DNA from: Mercenaria mercenaria
Lineage: Eukaryota; Mollusca; Bivalvia; Venerida; Veneridae
Reading direction: 5' to 3'
DNA length: 64,000 nucleotides
Assembly (NCBI RefSeq): GCF_021730395.1
Contig: NW_026463080.1
Coordinates: 1-64,000 of the forward strand
The notes under the pieces were generated by a model. The model was not told where the DNA came from, made no database searches, and worked only from the letters and a program-made list of their open reading frames with translations. The position numbers and the translations under genes are program-made. This document shows positions 12,127 to 23,720 of the stretch, one piece after another. Position 1 is the stretch's first letter; every line of letters starts with the position of its first letter.

Positions 12127-12969
12127 TACGGAAGAGCATTAGTGCCAGATGCGTTTTTTTTTCTTAACTCGAAGTTTCGAGATACTAACTCGAAATTTCA
12201 GGTTACCAACTCGAAATTTCAAGACATTCGACTAAGAATTTAATTTGAGATACTAACTCTAAATCTCGAATTAGTAACTAATAGTAGTTAATAAGTCGAA
12301 ATTTCAAGTTAATTGAAATTTCCACTTCGCATCTTGCCCATTTATCCGCAAAATTTGAACGTCTGTCCGTCTGTCAAAGGCCGAAAATGTAAAGGACAGC
12401 TTTTGACTCTTCGAAGTTGAATCATCTATCTACACATCCATATAATTGTACCCAACATGTAGCGACTTGAACATATACTACCATACATCAATGTTTGACC
12501 TCACCCGTAGCCTCAAGAGCTACTCCAGATTTCAAACTGTATCCAGGATATATACCTTCATTTACATGTAAACGTGTAACATGTTCAGGTGGTACGGGCT
12601 CGAACTAGGTCGAAAACACCAGATATGGTTAAAATAGTGAAATACTTACCGGTCACCTTCTAAGACTTCTCCTCCAAATCTAGATCTATTCAGGTACCCA
12701 GTCATGGCCTGACTCATTGCTACACGTTCATGTAAGGTATCTCTATATTTCGTTGCCATATAAATAAATAGTGATATTTTATGAGCAAACGCTGTCCGGT
12801 CATCTTAATCATATGACGCTGTAGGGCTACCCGGTGGATACACCAAGTACCTAATCTTGGCCAGGATCTATACATCAACGTAAATATTGTAGTTAGTATC
12901 TCTAAATTTCGGAATTTCGAGTTACGTATATAACATAATAAATAACATACATACTAATGCTCTTCCGTA
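12127..12969. mobile_element. MITE of about 840 bp with TA flanks and internal CGAAATTTCG palindromes
   Basis: The 17-bp end TACGGAAGAGCATTAGT is repeated inverted at 12953-12969, and TA flanks both ends (12125-12126, 12970-12971). Just inside are repeated AACTCGAAATTTC motifs in both directions. No transposase is encoded. TA duplications are typical of Tc1/mariner and related elements, so a mariner-dependent MITE is likely. Confidence 0.7.
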
Positions 12970-14305
12970 TAACATTCTGTTATCAAGTTATCAAATACTC
13001 TAAAATCTTACAAAATAGTATATAGTTCCATACTTCTCAGCAGTGATATTTTTCCGTAACGGCGCTTTTAAATACGTTACCACTGTATTTTGTTGTATTT
13101 AGAAATATGTAGGAAGAAAGTTAAGTCATTCTTATCAATTATGATATAATTGATTTGTTTAAACTTTATCTGCTCAACTCCTCTTATACAAATTTTTTGC
13201 ACATCATGCAGACTGGTTAGATAATGAATGTAAAATTTCAAAAACAAAATACTTGGATTCTTTAAGTGTTTTTAATAAATGCAAAACTAAAGCCAGTAGA
13301 GAGTATTTTTGTAAATGTAAATGTAAAAAATAGTGTGTATGTAATAAAATGATAAATAAAACGAACAATTTTACACATATGTTGAATGGACTCCATGATC
13401 CCACATATACCCCATGCAGCTATGTACAAAGCTATTATAAGTCAGTCTTCTAATATACATTATATTTTGGTTTTTTTTGAAAATCGCTGTGTTTCCTTAA
13501 ATATATTATTTAATTGTTAGAAACCGTAACAATATAATTCCAGAAAGTCGGAAATGTGTTAGTTACACATGAAAAAAACCAACAATATTTATCACAGAAT
13601 GTTATTATGTTTTGATTACACTTAACAACAAAGAGGTTGCTATAAAAATGTTTCGTACGAGTGTGGAAGCAAGCCATGTTTTAAACCGTTTTATGATGAT
13701 TTTCTGCGCAAAGGCCTCACTTGGCATGCATTTAAAATATCTGAAGGAAACTGTTGCATAAAGACCCAATTTTAAGAAGTTTTTCTTTGAAATTCGAATT
13801 AATATTGTAAATGTCGTTTAAAATGTTTCCCAGTTTCAAGTAACATACTGAATTCGGGAGGGTATTGTCTTTTTTCCAATTTTCATTAAAGTTTTAATTG
13901 ATATGTCTAAAAATCTACATGTATAACTCGACTAAACAGTATTATAATAATTAGCGCTTTGTTTCACTCTGTTTTTATACACATTTCTTATGGCTTAATA
14001 AAGCCAAATTTAAATTATCAATCAATTTCTAGTCATGTGTTGAATTTTTGTCCGTGTACACGAGCTTCTAATGAGAATTTGGAGGTTTTATTTCAAGGTC
14101 AACACGAAATAAGTAAACAAGAAAATACTGAATGAAATAACATAATAATATTTAATGTATTCCTGATAACAGATTCTGTACAGCGTACACGTTTCTTTCA
14201 TAGTAAAACAAAGTAAAACTTTGTATATATGATTGTAATAACAATTCCACAAATATTTTATTTATATCCTTATTATAGTCTCATCAGCATATAATATTAT
14301 GTATA
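12970..14305. other. No supported gene
   Basis: AT-rich sequence with short chance ORFs and no recognisable domain or strong repeat. Confidence 0.4.
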
Positions 14306-14770
14306 TAGGTTAGAGACCAACAATTGTTTTCCCATAGAACATTGTAACATTATGGCGTGTACGGCCTTCCATACATCGAAACAGGTATATCTAATTACAA
14401 GTTTTTCAAGAACAATCTTAGTTCTACCAAAATATCGGACGAAAAACATATATGAATAGTGATACTTTATTTAAGTAATTTTCGTGTGAATGAGATGACC
14501 CCCTGTTTACATCATTGACATGGCGGGAGAGATTCGTTTGATAAAACTTTTTTTCAATACACATAAAATGTAGCAAAGTTTGTCAAAATGTATAATAAAA
14601 TACTATAAATGCAGTGAAAAAATATCAATTTTGAAATAATAATCACTTCCTGGGTTTGTTTACATGACTGACCAATCAGAACGCACAGACGTTACCTTAT
14701 TCCTAGGTATGCACTTACCTCATTCCCAGTAAGTTCCCTGTACATTTTTGAATTGGTGGTCTCTGACCTA
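14306..14770. mobile_element. Small TIR element
   Basis: TAGGTTAGAGACCAACAATT at 14306 is matched inverted at the right end (TAGGTCAGAGACCACCAATT read on the minus strand from 14770). The 420-bp interior is AT-rich and non-coding. No convincing target duplication is seen. Confidence 0.55.
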
Positions 14771-14848
14771 AAACACAATGAGTGCTGCCACTCAATATAG
14801 AGTTATAAGAGACTTATATATACACATATACATACCAATCACAGCATT

Positions 14849-15803
14849 TAAAGGGAGCTGTTTAGGACCGTGGCTATATCTGACATATGCGGGGACACTG
14901 TTTGATGTTATTCCGCCGTCGATTTCAGTTTACGGCTTTGCGGATGACCACACTGCTAATAAACGCTTTAAACCATCATCTCCAACAGTAGAATCCCTGG
15001 CAAAACGAGAACTTGAACAATGTGCTAAAACAATCAACAACTGGATGAATGAAAATAAGCTTAAAATGAACACTTCCAAAACCGAGTTCATCATGTTTGG
15101 TAGTAGGCAACAGCTCTCTAAGTGTTCAACTGACAAAGTATGCATTATAGGTGATGAAGTGAAATCAGTGAGCTTTATTCGATATCTAGGTGCATTCCTG
15201 GATGAAAACTTGAATCCTAAAGAGCATGTGAAACGAAAGTGTAGAACAGCAATGCTCAACTACTTCAGAATAAAATGTATCCGGAAATATCTTACCAAAG
15301 AGGCTACCGAAACCCTTGTCCTGTCATTGGTGATATCACATTTAGATTATTTTAATGTCATTATGTATGGTATTGCTCAAAGCGAAGTAAACAAAATGCA
15401 ACGAATTTAGAACATGTGTGCAAAACTTGTCCTAAATCGAAGAAAATATGACAGTTCCAAGGAAGCACTGTATGACCTTCACTGGCTACCAATCAAAGCC
15501 AGAATCACATTCAAAATGCTCACCTACATGTATAATTGTTCAGTTGGAAACTCTCCAGAATATCTTTCTAAACTTCTCATAAAACAAACACAGACAAGGA
15601 ACTTGCGTTCTTCAAATTCCGTTACTGGGTGTTTCGTTGTTCCTTTCAACAAGCGCAAAACGTTCAGCGACAGAAGTTTTGGTACTGTTTGACCTAAACT
15701 CTGGAATCAATTGCCTCTCGAAATAAGGAACTCAGACACAATAGATGTTTTCAAAAAGAAGTTGAAAACTCATTATTTTGGAAATTACTTTGCACTCTTT
15801 TAG
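14849..15803 (+). pseudogene. 5'-truncated LINE reverse transcriptase, C-terminal half
   Basis: Homology begins inside the RT at KGSCLGPWLYL, next to the start of the catalytic motif, followed by GFADDHTANK (FADD at the active site), LKMNTSKTEF, YLGAFLDE, ISHLDYFN and, after the RT, LHWLPIKARI and KRKTFSDRSF, ending LKTHYFGNYFALF. This arrangement is typical of a CR1/Jockey-group LINE that is very abundant in molluscs. The whole piece is in one frame and is broken by only two stop codons: TAG at 15408-15410, where Gln is expected, and TGA at 15690-15692. The 5' end is missing, as expected of truncated LINE insertion. The 3' tail probably reaches about 16200. Confidence 0.85.
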
Positions 15804-16200
15804 AGACTGTGACTGTAGTTTTTAAGAGATTGAAGTAACGTGAACTGGATTATTTTATTGTGTAAATACATTCGAATATGAACTATATTATAACAAATAC
15901 AAAATACAGTTGTTCGTAATAACTTCTGGACATGTCGCAAAAACCCACTTATTCTTACTAAATAACAAACAGCTGTCTTACTGTATCTTAATATTCTAAT
16001 ATTTTATTAATCTTATCCGATGTCTGATCTTTTTTTAATGCTCATTAAATAGTTTATTTACAATGATATTTATGCTCATTTATGTTATATGTCATTAAAT
16101 ATCTTAATTTTTGTCGTATTGTTATGTATTTGTAAAATGCCATTGAATATGTTTTGCGTAAAAATAGGCGTTTAATCAAATAAAACAGTTTCAGTTTTCA
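15804..16200 (+). other. Probable LINE 3' UTR and tail
   Basis: AT-rich non-coding sequence directly after the LINE stop, ending near ATAAAACAGTTTCAGTTTTC (about 16180-16200). No poly-A tract is visible. Length and position fit a 3' UTR; the end point is inferred. Confidence 0.4.
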
Positions 16201-16511
16201 GTTTATAAAAAACTCTATCAAGTATGACCAAGAATATTTGCCAAAAAGTTACCTCATTTTAATTAAATGTAATATCAATTAATCTTACTTATTTTATCAA
16301 AAACATCGCATGATTACTACTTGTTTCAAACCAGTACACATACAGCCAACTGTGATTTCGCAAGTAGTCTAAACTTGGCATTACATTACCAATAAATAGT
16401 TTATAGGTCTTACTTCAACATACTTTTGGCAAACTTTCTTACTCAGATCATGAACATTATATTTTTATCAATTCAATTAAAAGATTCAATTAAAATTTTC
16501 ACCTATATATA

Positions 16512-17735
16512 CAGTAAACCTCGCTTATAAGGAACAGCTTGGGACCTCTAAAAATTGTTCCTTATAACCGAGGTTCCTTATATCCGTATAGCGAACTAGT
16601 TCCTTGTAACCGAGGTTTGTATAACGAACACAATTTGCATAGCGAACATTATTTGACTGACGTTTGAAAAGACCTATGTATTCACTTTATGTGCCGAAAA
16701 TGAATCTTTATATGAGAAAGTTGCGAGTCTAGTACAGGCACTTTCCTGTAGAGATGGTAAGGTAAACACTGCCTGCATGTATATGACTGAAATAGTGTTG
16801 AAACACGACGTTAAACCTCAACTAAGCCAAAATGTACGTCGGTGAGAATGACCGTAATTTGTGTTTATTTTTGACAGTTATTTCTATCTTCTTTTTAGAG
16901 AGGGTTACATTATGACATGTTTCAGTTACTCCCCTTACCTTGCTCGACTGCATGCTATGTGAATGCATCAATACTAATATAAAATAAGTCTTCAAATTGT
17001 TAAATTAGACTAGATTCTACACATTAAACTTTAAAAGTAAGGTGTTTATGACATACAGTGTATTACGACTAGGCAATGGTACCATACATACGGTTAAAGT
17101 GTTAATCATATGAATAGCTTTGCTATTGTTCATTTTAGCACCTGCTACATGTTTTACAATAATTTAATTGAAAATTTGGTAAATTGGACTGTTTGCCATA
17201 GTTAATCACGCGTAATTAACACATTTATTTAGGATAGTATTATCGTGACCATGACCGAGACTGATTTTCGATCACTGTTGTTAACATGAAATACCTAATA
17301 CATGTAGCTCTCGAACATAATCTTGAGTAAATATAAGTCTACTACCGTCTAGTAGGTAAATTTGGTAAATTTGGTTAATGCTGAAATTATATAGATCTAT
17401 TTTCTTTTTATCGTGAATATCAAAGCAGAGACTTCATGTGCACGAAAAAGTGCCGACGTTACTCTGACGTCATCAGCGATTCTCCTGTTTATTTCCGATT
17501 TTCAATCATTTTTATTCTTTATGTCTGTTCGCTATAACCGAGGTGTTTTCAATTGTATTTTGTACTTTGGGACTGAAAAATGTGTTCCTTATAACCGAGT
17601 GTTCCTTATAACCGAGTTCCCTATAACCGAGAATTTTTACGTTGAATAAAGAAGGAATTAGATCGGGGAATTGAAAACTGTTCCTTATAACCGAGTGTTC
17701 CTTATATCCGAGTTCCTTATAAGTGAGGTTTACTG
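16512..17735. mobile_element. 1.2 kb pogo/Tigger-like TIR element, non-autonomous
   Basis: CAGTAAACCTCGCTTATAAG starts at 16512 and is mirrored at 17735 (CAGTAAACCTCACTTATAAG on the minus strand). TA flanks both ends (16510-16511, 17736-17737). The CAGT start and TA duplication suit the pogo branch of Tc1/mariner. Both ends carry subterminal repeats of TTCCTTATAACCGAG. No transposase ORF is present. Confidence 0.75.
16781..16826 (+). repeat. Fragment of a SINE 3' end
   Basis: TATATGACTGAAAT, GTTGAAA and GACGTTAAACC match the 3' tail of the SINE at 49672-50009. It lies inside the pogo-like element, which is therefore older or captured it. Confidence 0.5.
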
Positions 17736-18018
17736 TAATATACATGATTTATGTGGGTAATCTGAACTGTTTAATAATACTTGTTACATTGAGTGTGTGT
17801 GTTTCTTACGAGTTCAAACTGGCCAAATCATTAATCTACCAACTGAATTACCCGGTAGAGGGAGTAAAACATTCTGGCTGACCAAAGAAACCATAAAATA
17901 ATATCCATACGACACATCAAATGGTCCACAAAAGCAAGCATACTGTTCTATTCTAAAAAGAAAAAACTAAAACACATATACATTTACACATGTGATTCAT
18001 ATATATATAGTAGTAGCA
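17736..18018. other. No gene; short AT microsatellite at its right end
   Basis: Only an ATATAT tract around 18000-18030 is notable. Confidence 0.4.
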
Positions 18019-18465
18019 CTATATATATATAGTGTAGCACGCCGCCTTTCCAACATTTGATAGCAGGTTTTTGGCTCTGACATTTACAACAGATTCCTCA
18101 GTTAGAAGTATTTTTATCTGCTCTATATCATTTAAAACATCAAATCCAGAGAACTGAATAGCTTTGAAAATCATTAGTCTTACATCATTATTTAAAGGAG
18201 AAATGAGTAAAACGTTAGTTTCATTTTCTATGACCTTGATGTCAATACTATTACAATAAGTACAGTTTCTACTTTCTATTTTATATCCCCCTATTTCAAC
18301 AACCACTACGAAACTTTGCCAACGCACCTCTGTGAGACCTGTTCAACATTGATTTACAATATGGTTCAACTTGAAAATTAGTTTTAAAAGATCTGTAAAA
18401 TCTTAGTTTATTTCTACCATTTCCTCTTTGTGCAAATATGTCAGTATTGGCATCCGCGAAAGACT
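18019..18465 (-). pseudogene. LINE ORF2 C-terminal fragment (zinc-knuckle region)
   Basis: Read on the minus strand from about 18465: NKLRFYRSFKTNFQVEPYC, then RSHRGALAKFRSG, then after one frame change NCTYCNSIDIKVIENETN, LLISPLNNDVRLMIF and a helical end. This is the C-terminal pattern of many LINE RT proteins: a basic helix, a LAKFRSG-type motif, a CxxC with a following acidic ENE (usually EDE-H), then a CPLYND-like segment. The frame changes near 18310 (after FRSG). The usual Cys of the knuckle is replaced (ISPL for CPL). The rest of the LINE is absent. Confidence 0.6.
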
Positions 18466-18954
18466 TAATTCATGCTACGTTAGATTACAATAAAATCTAA
18501 TCATCTATACCTAAACATGTAAACGTACTCATTTTCCCCCCGGAAAACAAATTGTATTTGTTTCCAATTTAAGACTCCATAAAAACAAGTTTCGAGGTGT
18601 GAAAATAAAAAAAAGCTCTCAAAGATGTCATCAAAGTTGTTGTCGCATTAACGTAAAATGAAATAAAGCTTTATCGTACTGGATATTACTATTACGTGAT
18701 TAACGCTTACTTGTCATAATGCTTAGGCTTAGTACTAAAGTGCATAATACAATAGTACTGTTTTTACTTTCTAAAAAAAGACGTGCCAATAGTACTATTT
18801 TTACTTACTAAAAAAGGCGTGCCTTCTCTAGAAAGCCTCTTTACATGTATGTATCGCATATATATATCATATACATGTAATACCTTTAAATAGGTTCATG
18901 TGGGCTCTCCTTGTCGCGACTATGCTGTTAGTTTGTCTAACCTGAAACTAATTG
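18466..18954. other. No supported gene
   Basis: AT-rich. A pair of short direct repeats (AATAGTACT...TTACTTACTAAAAAA) near 18755-18815 is the only pattern. Confidence 0.3.
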
Positions 18955-19400
18955 GAAACTAAACGTATTGTACGGAAGCCTCAAAGGGACTTCAGATGTG
19001 AGAAAATGTTAACACATGTCGGCAAAATCAAAACGCTAAATCTTTTTGGTATTCTCGCCTTAAATGCTTCGAATTAATGTAAAAAAAAACAAAACATTTT
19101 GCATTCAGTTTTCCTGCAAAGACAGAAACATTGCACATTTCGAAAACTTCTTTGGTGAAAACTTTTTGTAAACCGTTCCTTGGAAAAACTTTTTGCACAA
19201 TGCTTAAAAGATATTGCAAGTCACGTCTAAATATACTCATAATCATGCAATTGTTTTTATCTTCACAATTTAAGATATTCGCAAAGACAGAAGCATAACG
19301 CATTTCGTATATTCTTACTCAACATAGCTATATCAATTCTCGAAATAATAAATGCAAGACATTGTTACGCACGCACACCTGTTGAAGAAATTATAGAGGG
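18955..19400 (-). repeat. Dispersed repeat with conserved ORF, copy A (inverted relative to 27340-27775)
   Basis: Minus-strand sequence from about 19400 to 18955 matches the plus strand at 27340-27775 at roughly 85%. It includes a shared ORF (here 19303-19028) with RNGLQKVF, KEVFEMCNVS, FAGKL and YINSKHLRRE. I do not recognise the product. Most differences between the copies within the ORF change the amino acid, which argues against a selected protein. Confidence 0.6.
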
Positions 19401-19840
19401 ACAGCGAAGTAAAACGACTGAGTTGCAAAATGGATAAAGCTCGTATAACATTGGTAAGAAAATCATTATTTATCTTCGCCGTAAAGTAATATAATGAAAA
19501 ATATCATACTATGTAGTTGTTTGTCAAGTTAAACTAAGTATCTTTAGTAGACATCGATGAGGATACAATCCCTTACTCGGATTCGGATTCAGACTAAAAC
19601 GTTCAAGTAAATTTCACCACACTCTCCCAAGATCTTTTCCAGTAAATCGACATGTAAGTCTAAACTGTTGTAAATATAATCATGGTTTTCAAGGTTGGGG
19701 GGTGGCGGGGGGGGGGGGGGGGGGTGAGTGTGGTGTACTTCTCTAGTATCTATTACCTTAAATACGATATTTAATTAGCTGGTTTATCTTAATTAGTTCT
19801 TTGTTGTTTTTTTTCAGCTACTTCTGATCGCAGTTATTTT
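19401..19840. other. No clear gene; G18 run inside
   Basis: Contains an 18-base G run (19707-19724) in a G-rich patch. A possible splice acceptor (polypyrimidine then CAG) near 19818 precedes the integrase fossil. Confidence 0.4.
19707..19724 (+). repeat. Homopolymeric G run
   Basis: Eighteen consecutive G, with further G runs just upstream, in an otherwise AT-rich region. It could form a quadruplex. Confidence 0.9.
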
Positions 19841-20948
19841 AATGTGCTATTCTGCAAGTATGCTGCCAAATGAGGACAGGTCGTTAGACGATGTTGTCCA
19901 ACGCTATTTTAATCTTGTATACCAGAAATGGCTGAACTGTTATTGTTCGTACATCATATAATAATTAATCAAAGGACAAAAAAAAACGAATAATGGAACT
20001 TCCAAGTCTGCGTATACGAGGTGAAAGCAGGCTAGGAGATATTGCTTGTGCGATTTTGCAGCTGCATCGACAAGCATATTCAGAAAACAGAGCCGTATGG
20101 CGAATGTTATTTTTAAAGTCATCAAAGAACAATAAGGATTGCTCTTAGAGCCTTAGATCCTAGTGGGGTTAACAACAGAATAGCAAGACGATTAAGACGT
20201 AGAATTTATGTAAACAACGGGCCAAACTTTATAATTCACGTTGACGGATATGATAAGTTAGTCATTTGGGATATCTATAAACGGAGCTATTGGCGGCTTT
20301 TTCCAGAAATATTCTTTGGTTAAAGGCTGCATTATCAAACAAATCCCCACGTTCCGTGGCATTCTATTTCATACAGTATATTAGGAAACTTGGCCATGTC
20401 CAAGAATGGTCAGTGTTGATGCATGAATTGAAAACTGTATCTTAGAGCATCTTCAAATCACATTAAGGATGTTCCATGCATGTCAGGATATAACTCTGTT
20501 TCTGCGGAAATCAAAGAATTGAACTGTTGTGGAGCTTCCTAAAGAGAAACTTCACTTCGTACTGGAGAAACTTCATGCCTCTGATTCAAAACCATATCTT
20601 GACAGTTTCATGAAGTCCTGGAATAATCACACAATTCGGTCGCAAAGGAGCAATGAATGTATAACGGGCAAACCGAACATGTTGTATTACCAGCCTATGA
20701 TGTTTGATGGTATAGATTGTTCTTTTGAAATCAACTGTTCTGAAGAAGATTTAGAAACTCTCATGCAGGTGTACACAGAGAATTCTCCTATACATTTTTG
20801 CTCTGTCGAAATGGTGCAGTTAAGTGAAATGTTAACGTTAAGTGCGGACTTCTTTCAAGAACTGATAACGGCAGAACAACCAAGATTTGTCTATCAGAAA
20901 ATTCTGTTAGAGCTAAATATTTATAACCAACCTTCTACGACACAATGA
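19841..20948 (+). pseudogene. Fossil of an integrase-like (DDE core) transposase gene
   Basis: Several pieces recall a eukaryotic family of integrase-core proteins that occur in many copies in invertebrates and fish: an N-terminal VQRYFNLVYQK-like helix, ALRALDPSGV, RRLRRRIYVNNGPNF followed by HVDGYDKL (first catalytic Asp region), and a C-terminal ORF (20529-20948) with MKSWNNHTIRSQRSNEC and GKPNMLYYQP. Members cut and join DNA for transposition, or may be domesticated. This copy is clearly broken in many places; only the last 139 codons remain open. The element's ends are not identified. Confidence 0.6.
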
Positions 20949-21727
20949 CACTTTTGCTTAATCATTGAATATTCTAATAATATGTACACATCGTATTAAA
21001 CCTTTCTTAATTTGACATTACATGTATATTGTTTCAGTTCAGTTTTCATATTATGTGTTACCCTATGAATGTTATGTCATGTAAATGTTAAACAATCATT
21101 TTGTGGTTTATTTCTCGTATAAGCATTATAAGTATGCACAAATATTCATTTGAAGAAACAGTATGGATAAAACCGACACAAAATTTACGTAACACGTTTT
21201 GATATTTAGCATAGTGTAAAGACTGAACATTATTCTTCCCTTTTTGTTTTGCATACTGACGTACTAAGAACTGGAACCTTATTTAAGAATATACTAAAAC
21301 TGTAATGACTCATTTTATACTCGTACATACAACTAACCAGATAAATCATTCTGAAAAAATGGTTTTAAAATTGATAGTCAAAATGTAGGAATTGTACGGC
21401 AAAGGTTCATTACAAGGCACATGCGTATGGAAGGGGATATACGCCAGTACATGCACCTTGGGAAATGCATCTTTGCTTATTTCATTTTAATGCAAAAGTG
21501 CTAACTTACAGGTGTTTTATTGTTTCTTTCAAGTATGCTACTTGTAAATCTGTTATGCACGCTGCCGGTGAATCGGTTTATTGATACTGCTGTTTTGCAT
21601 TTGTAATAAAATGATGTCATAAGTTGCATTTGTCATTTGTGCTTGTATACACATGATAAGTCTGAACTGTCGTTTTAATTATTTTACACTTTTGTGTAAT
21701 TTCCAATTGTAACAATGACAAATCAAC
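20949..21727. other. No supported gene
   Basis: AT-rich flank downstream of the integrase fossil; nothing recognisable. Confidence 0.4.
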
Positions 21728-22000
21728 AACAAGAGGGCCATGATGGCCCTTTATCACTCACGTGAATACTATACCAAAGGTCAAGGTGATCATGGCCAGG
21801 ACCTTTGACATTAGGGTCATCTACTCGTCAAAACCAACTTCCCTACAAAGTCTGAGTGTTGTAGGCCCAACAGTTGCCAGTTATACGGTTTGTGGAAATT
21901 AAGGTCACGGTGACCTTGACCTTGATCTTTGCCCTCAGGATCATCTACTGGTCACGAATTACCACTGTACTAAGTTTGAGGGTCCTAGGCCCAACAAAGT
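21728..22000 (-). repeat. 3' end of a minisatellite-type element (minus orientation)
   Basis: On the minus strand this ends GTGAGTGATAAAGGGCCAT, then the rest of the hairpin (AGGGCCATCATGGCCCT), then CTTGTT at 21728. This is the same terminal design as the elements ending at 39772, 40502 and 49122. Two repeats of CTTTG/CATCTACT-GGTCA-type sequence precede it. The 5' end is missing. Confidence 0.6.
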
Positions 22001-22429
22001 AGTAATCCCGGCTGCCACAGTAGGAATCCCGTGTTTGAGAGGGGATATGCTTATATCTTTCTGCTAGGCAATTCACAGTTAAAAAGTGTTATAAACAAGC
22101 CGAAGAACTTTTATTGCAGACTGTATTGTTAAAATGTGTATTAACTGGATTAAGGTATACAGGGTTTAGTAATGTGTAACATTATATGTCTACAGAGTAT
22201 GTCTCTGTTGTTTACCTATTATTGCGTACTCTTGCTCAAACTCATCTATTGATGATTTTCCATTCATCACATCTTTATAAATTTTTTTTCACAATATGTC
22301 TGTAAATCTTCCAAAGGGAAGTATAGTACAAATATGTGTTGATATTTTACTCTTTATTTCATTTTTTTTGACAATTGACTAACTTACTTTTTTGACTTCG
22401 TTTAAATTTGACCCATCTAGCACAAAAGG

Positions 22430-23500
22430 TATAGAAATATCCAAAGATGTTTTATACGATAACTATGGAATGTCAGTCACGATATGCCAATTGCTAGTTG
22501 CTAGTTGCCAGACTGTAAGGAAAAAGTGCTTATAAAATATTTATTCGGGTAAATATATGCAAATAAAAATTTGTTTTGATAGAAATTGACAATATCTAAA
22601 AGTTTGTGACAAAAAATACAACATCTTTTCGTCCGTTTGTACATAATTTAGGATAAAAACTGCATTTCTGTACATTTCCGTACGGAAATTGTTCGTGTTT
22701 TTTCATTAATTTCAAATAATTGTAGAATGTTCTAAACACAAGATATTTTATTCTAATATGCTTGTCTCTGTTAAAACACTCTTACGCTAGAATGACGTCA
22801 CGCTAACGTGCGGTGACATCAAAGTTTTTTGTTGCGACCAAGAAAGAGCGCTTCTATACTTTTTCTAGTGTTTGAGATTAAGGGCATATTAGAATCGAAA
22901 TAATTTATAGCACAAGAGTGCTTTAACACTATTTATACACTAAGGTGGTAATACGTCGTTCAAATAATTTCACTCGGGCTGCGCCCTCTTGAAATTATTA
23001 CGCCCGACGTATAACCACCCATCGTGCATAAATAGTGTTAAAGCACTCTTTTGCTATAAATTATTTCTTAAATGAAATAACTTGAAAAAAATAAATTTAA
23101 ACATTGTCTAAACAGTAATTTGTATATAACGCCAACAGTTTCGTCGGGGGACCGTCTTAAAATGTACCATTTTTAGTGAAAATATGCAGACTGGTTCATA
23201 CTGGCTGGTTCATATATTAAATAGTAGTTAATGAAAAGCAGGGACTTTTTCCGTACGGAAATACAGCTTTTATCCTAAATTACGTATGTACGGACGAACA
23301 GATGTTGTCTTTTTTGTCACAAACTTTCAGATATTGTCATTTTCTATCAGTTATTTACTCAAATTAAATATTTTATAAGCACCTTTTCCTTATTGTACTG
23401 TAGGAACTAGCAAGTGGCAACTAGCAACTGACAAGTAGCAACTAGCAACTGGCATTTCCTGACCGGCATTCTATAGTTTATTATAAAAGATGGTAAAAAT
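22430..23500. mobile_element. Large fold-back element (about 1.05 kb)
   Basis: Arms at about 22430-22710 and 23230-23500 are inverted copies of each other: TTTATA..AACTAT-GGAATG, the 14-bp TTGCTAGTTGC units, GGAAAAAGTGCTTATAAAAT, TTTGTGACAAAAAA, TTAGGATAAAA and TTTCCGTACGGAAA. The centre holds a second, 171-bp palindrome. There is no coding capacity. Confidence 0.75.
22897..23067. repeat. Nested 171-bp palindrome
   Basis: GAAATAATTTATAGC at 22897 mirrors GCTATAAATTATTTC ending at 23067. Within it, AAGAGTGCTTTAACACTATT pairs with AATAGTGTTAAAGCACTCTT and ACGTCG..AATAATTTCA with TGAAATTATTACGCCCGACG. The middle is GC-rich (CTCGGGCTGCGCCC). Confidence 0.8.
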
Positions 23501-23504
23501 ATTT

Positions 23505-23720
23505 TTGGTTGAATGCCATTTGCCAGATTACTTTTGCTAGTTACTATTTGCCAATTGTTACATGCAAGTTTCTTTTGGGAATCGCTACTTGCCAGTTGCT
23601 ACTTGCGAATTGCAAAATGCTATTTGGCAGTTGCTATTTGCTAGTTGCTACTTGCCAATTGCTACTTGACAGTTGGAGTTGCTTTTTGCCAGTTGCTACT
23701 TACATTACCCATTTCTATAC
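23505..23720 (+). repeat. 14-bp minisatellite (TTGCTACTTGCCAG)n
   Basis: Degenerate units of TTGCTACTTGCCAG run through this stretch. The same motif occurs at 22487-22513, inverted at 23402-23452, and inverted again at about 24400-24445. It thus both forms part of the fold-back arms and continues outside them. Confidence 0.75.

Noticed and set aside
17413-17745. ORFs on both strands inside the pogo-like element
   Set aside because: They consist of the TTCCTTATAACCGAG repeats read in frame; no transposase motif.
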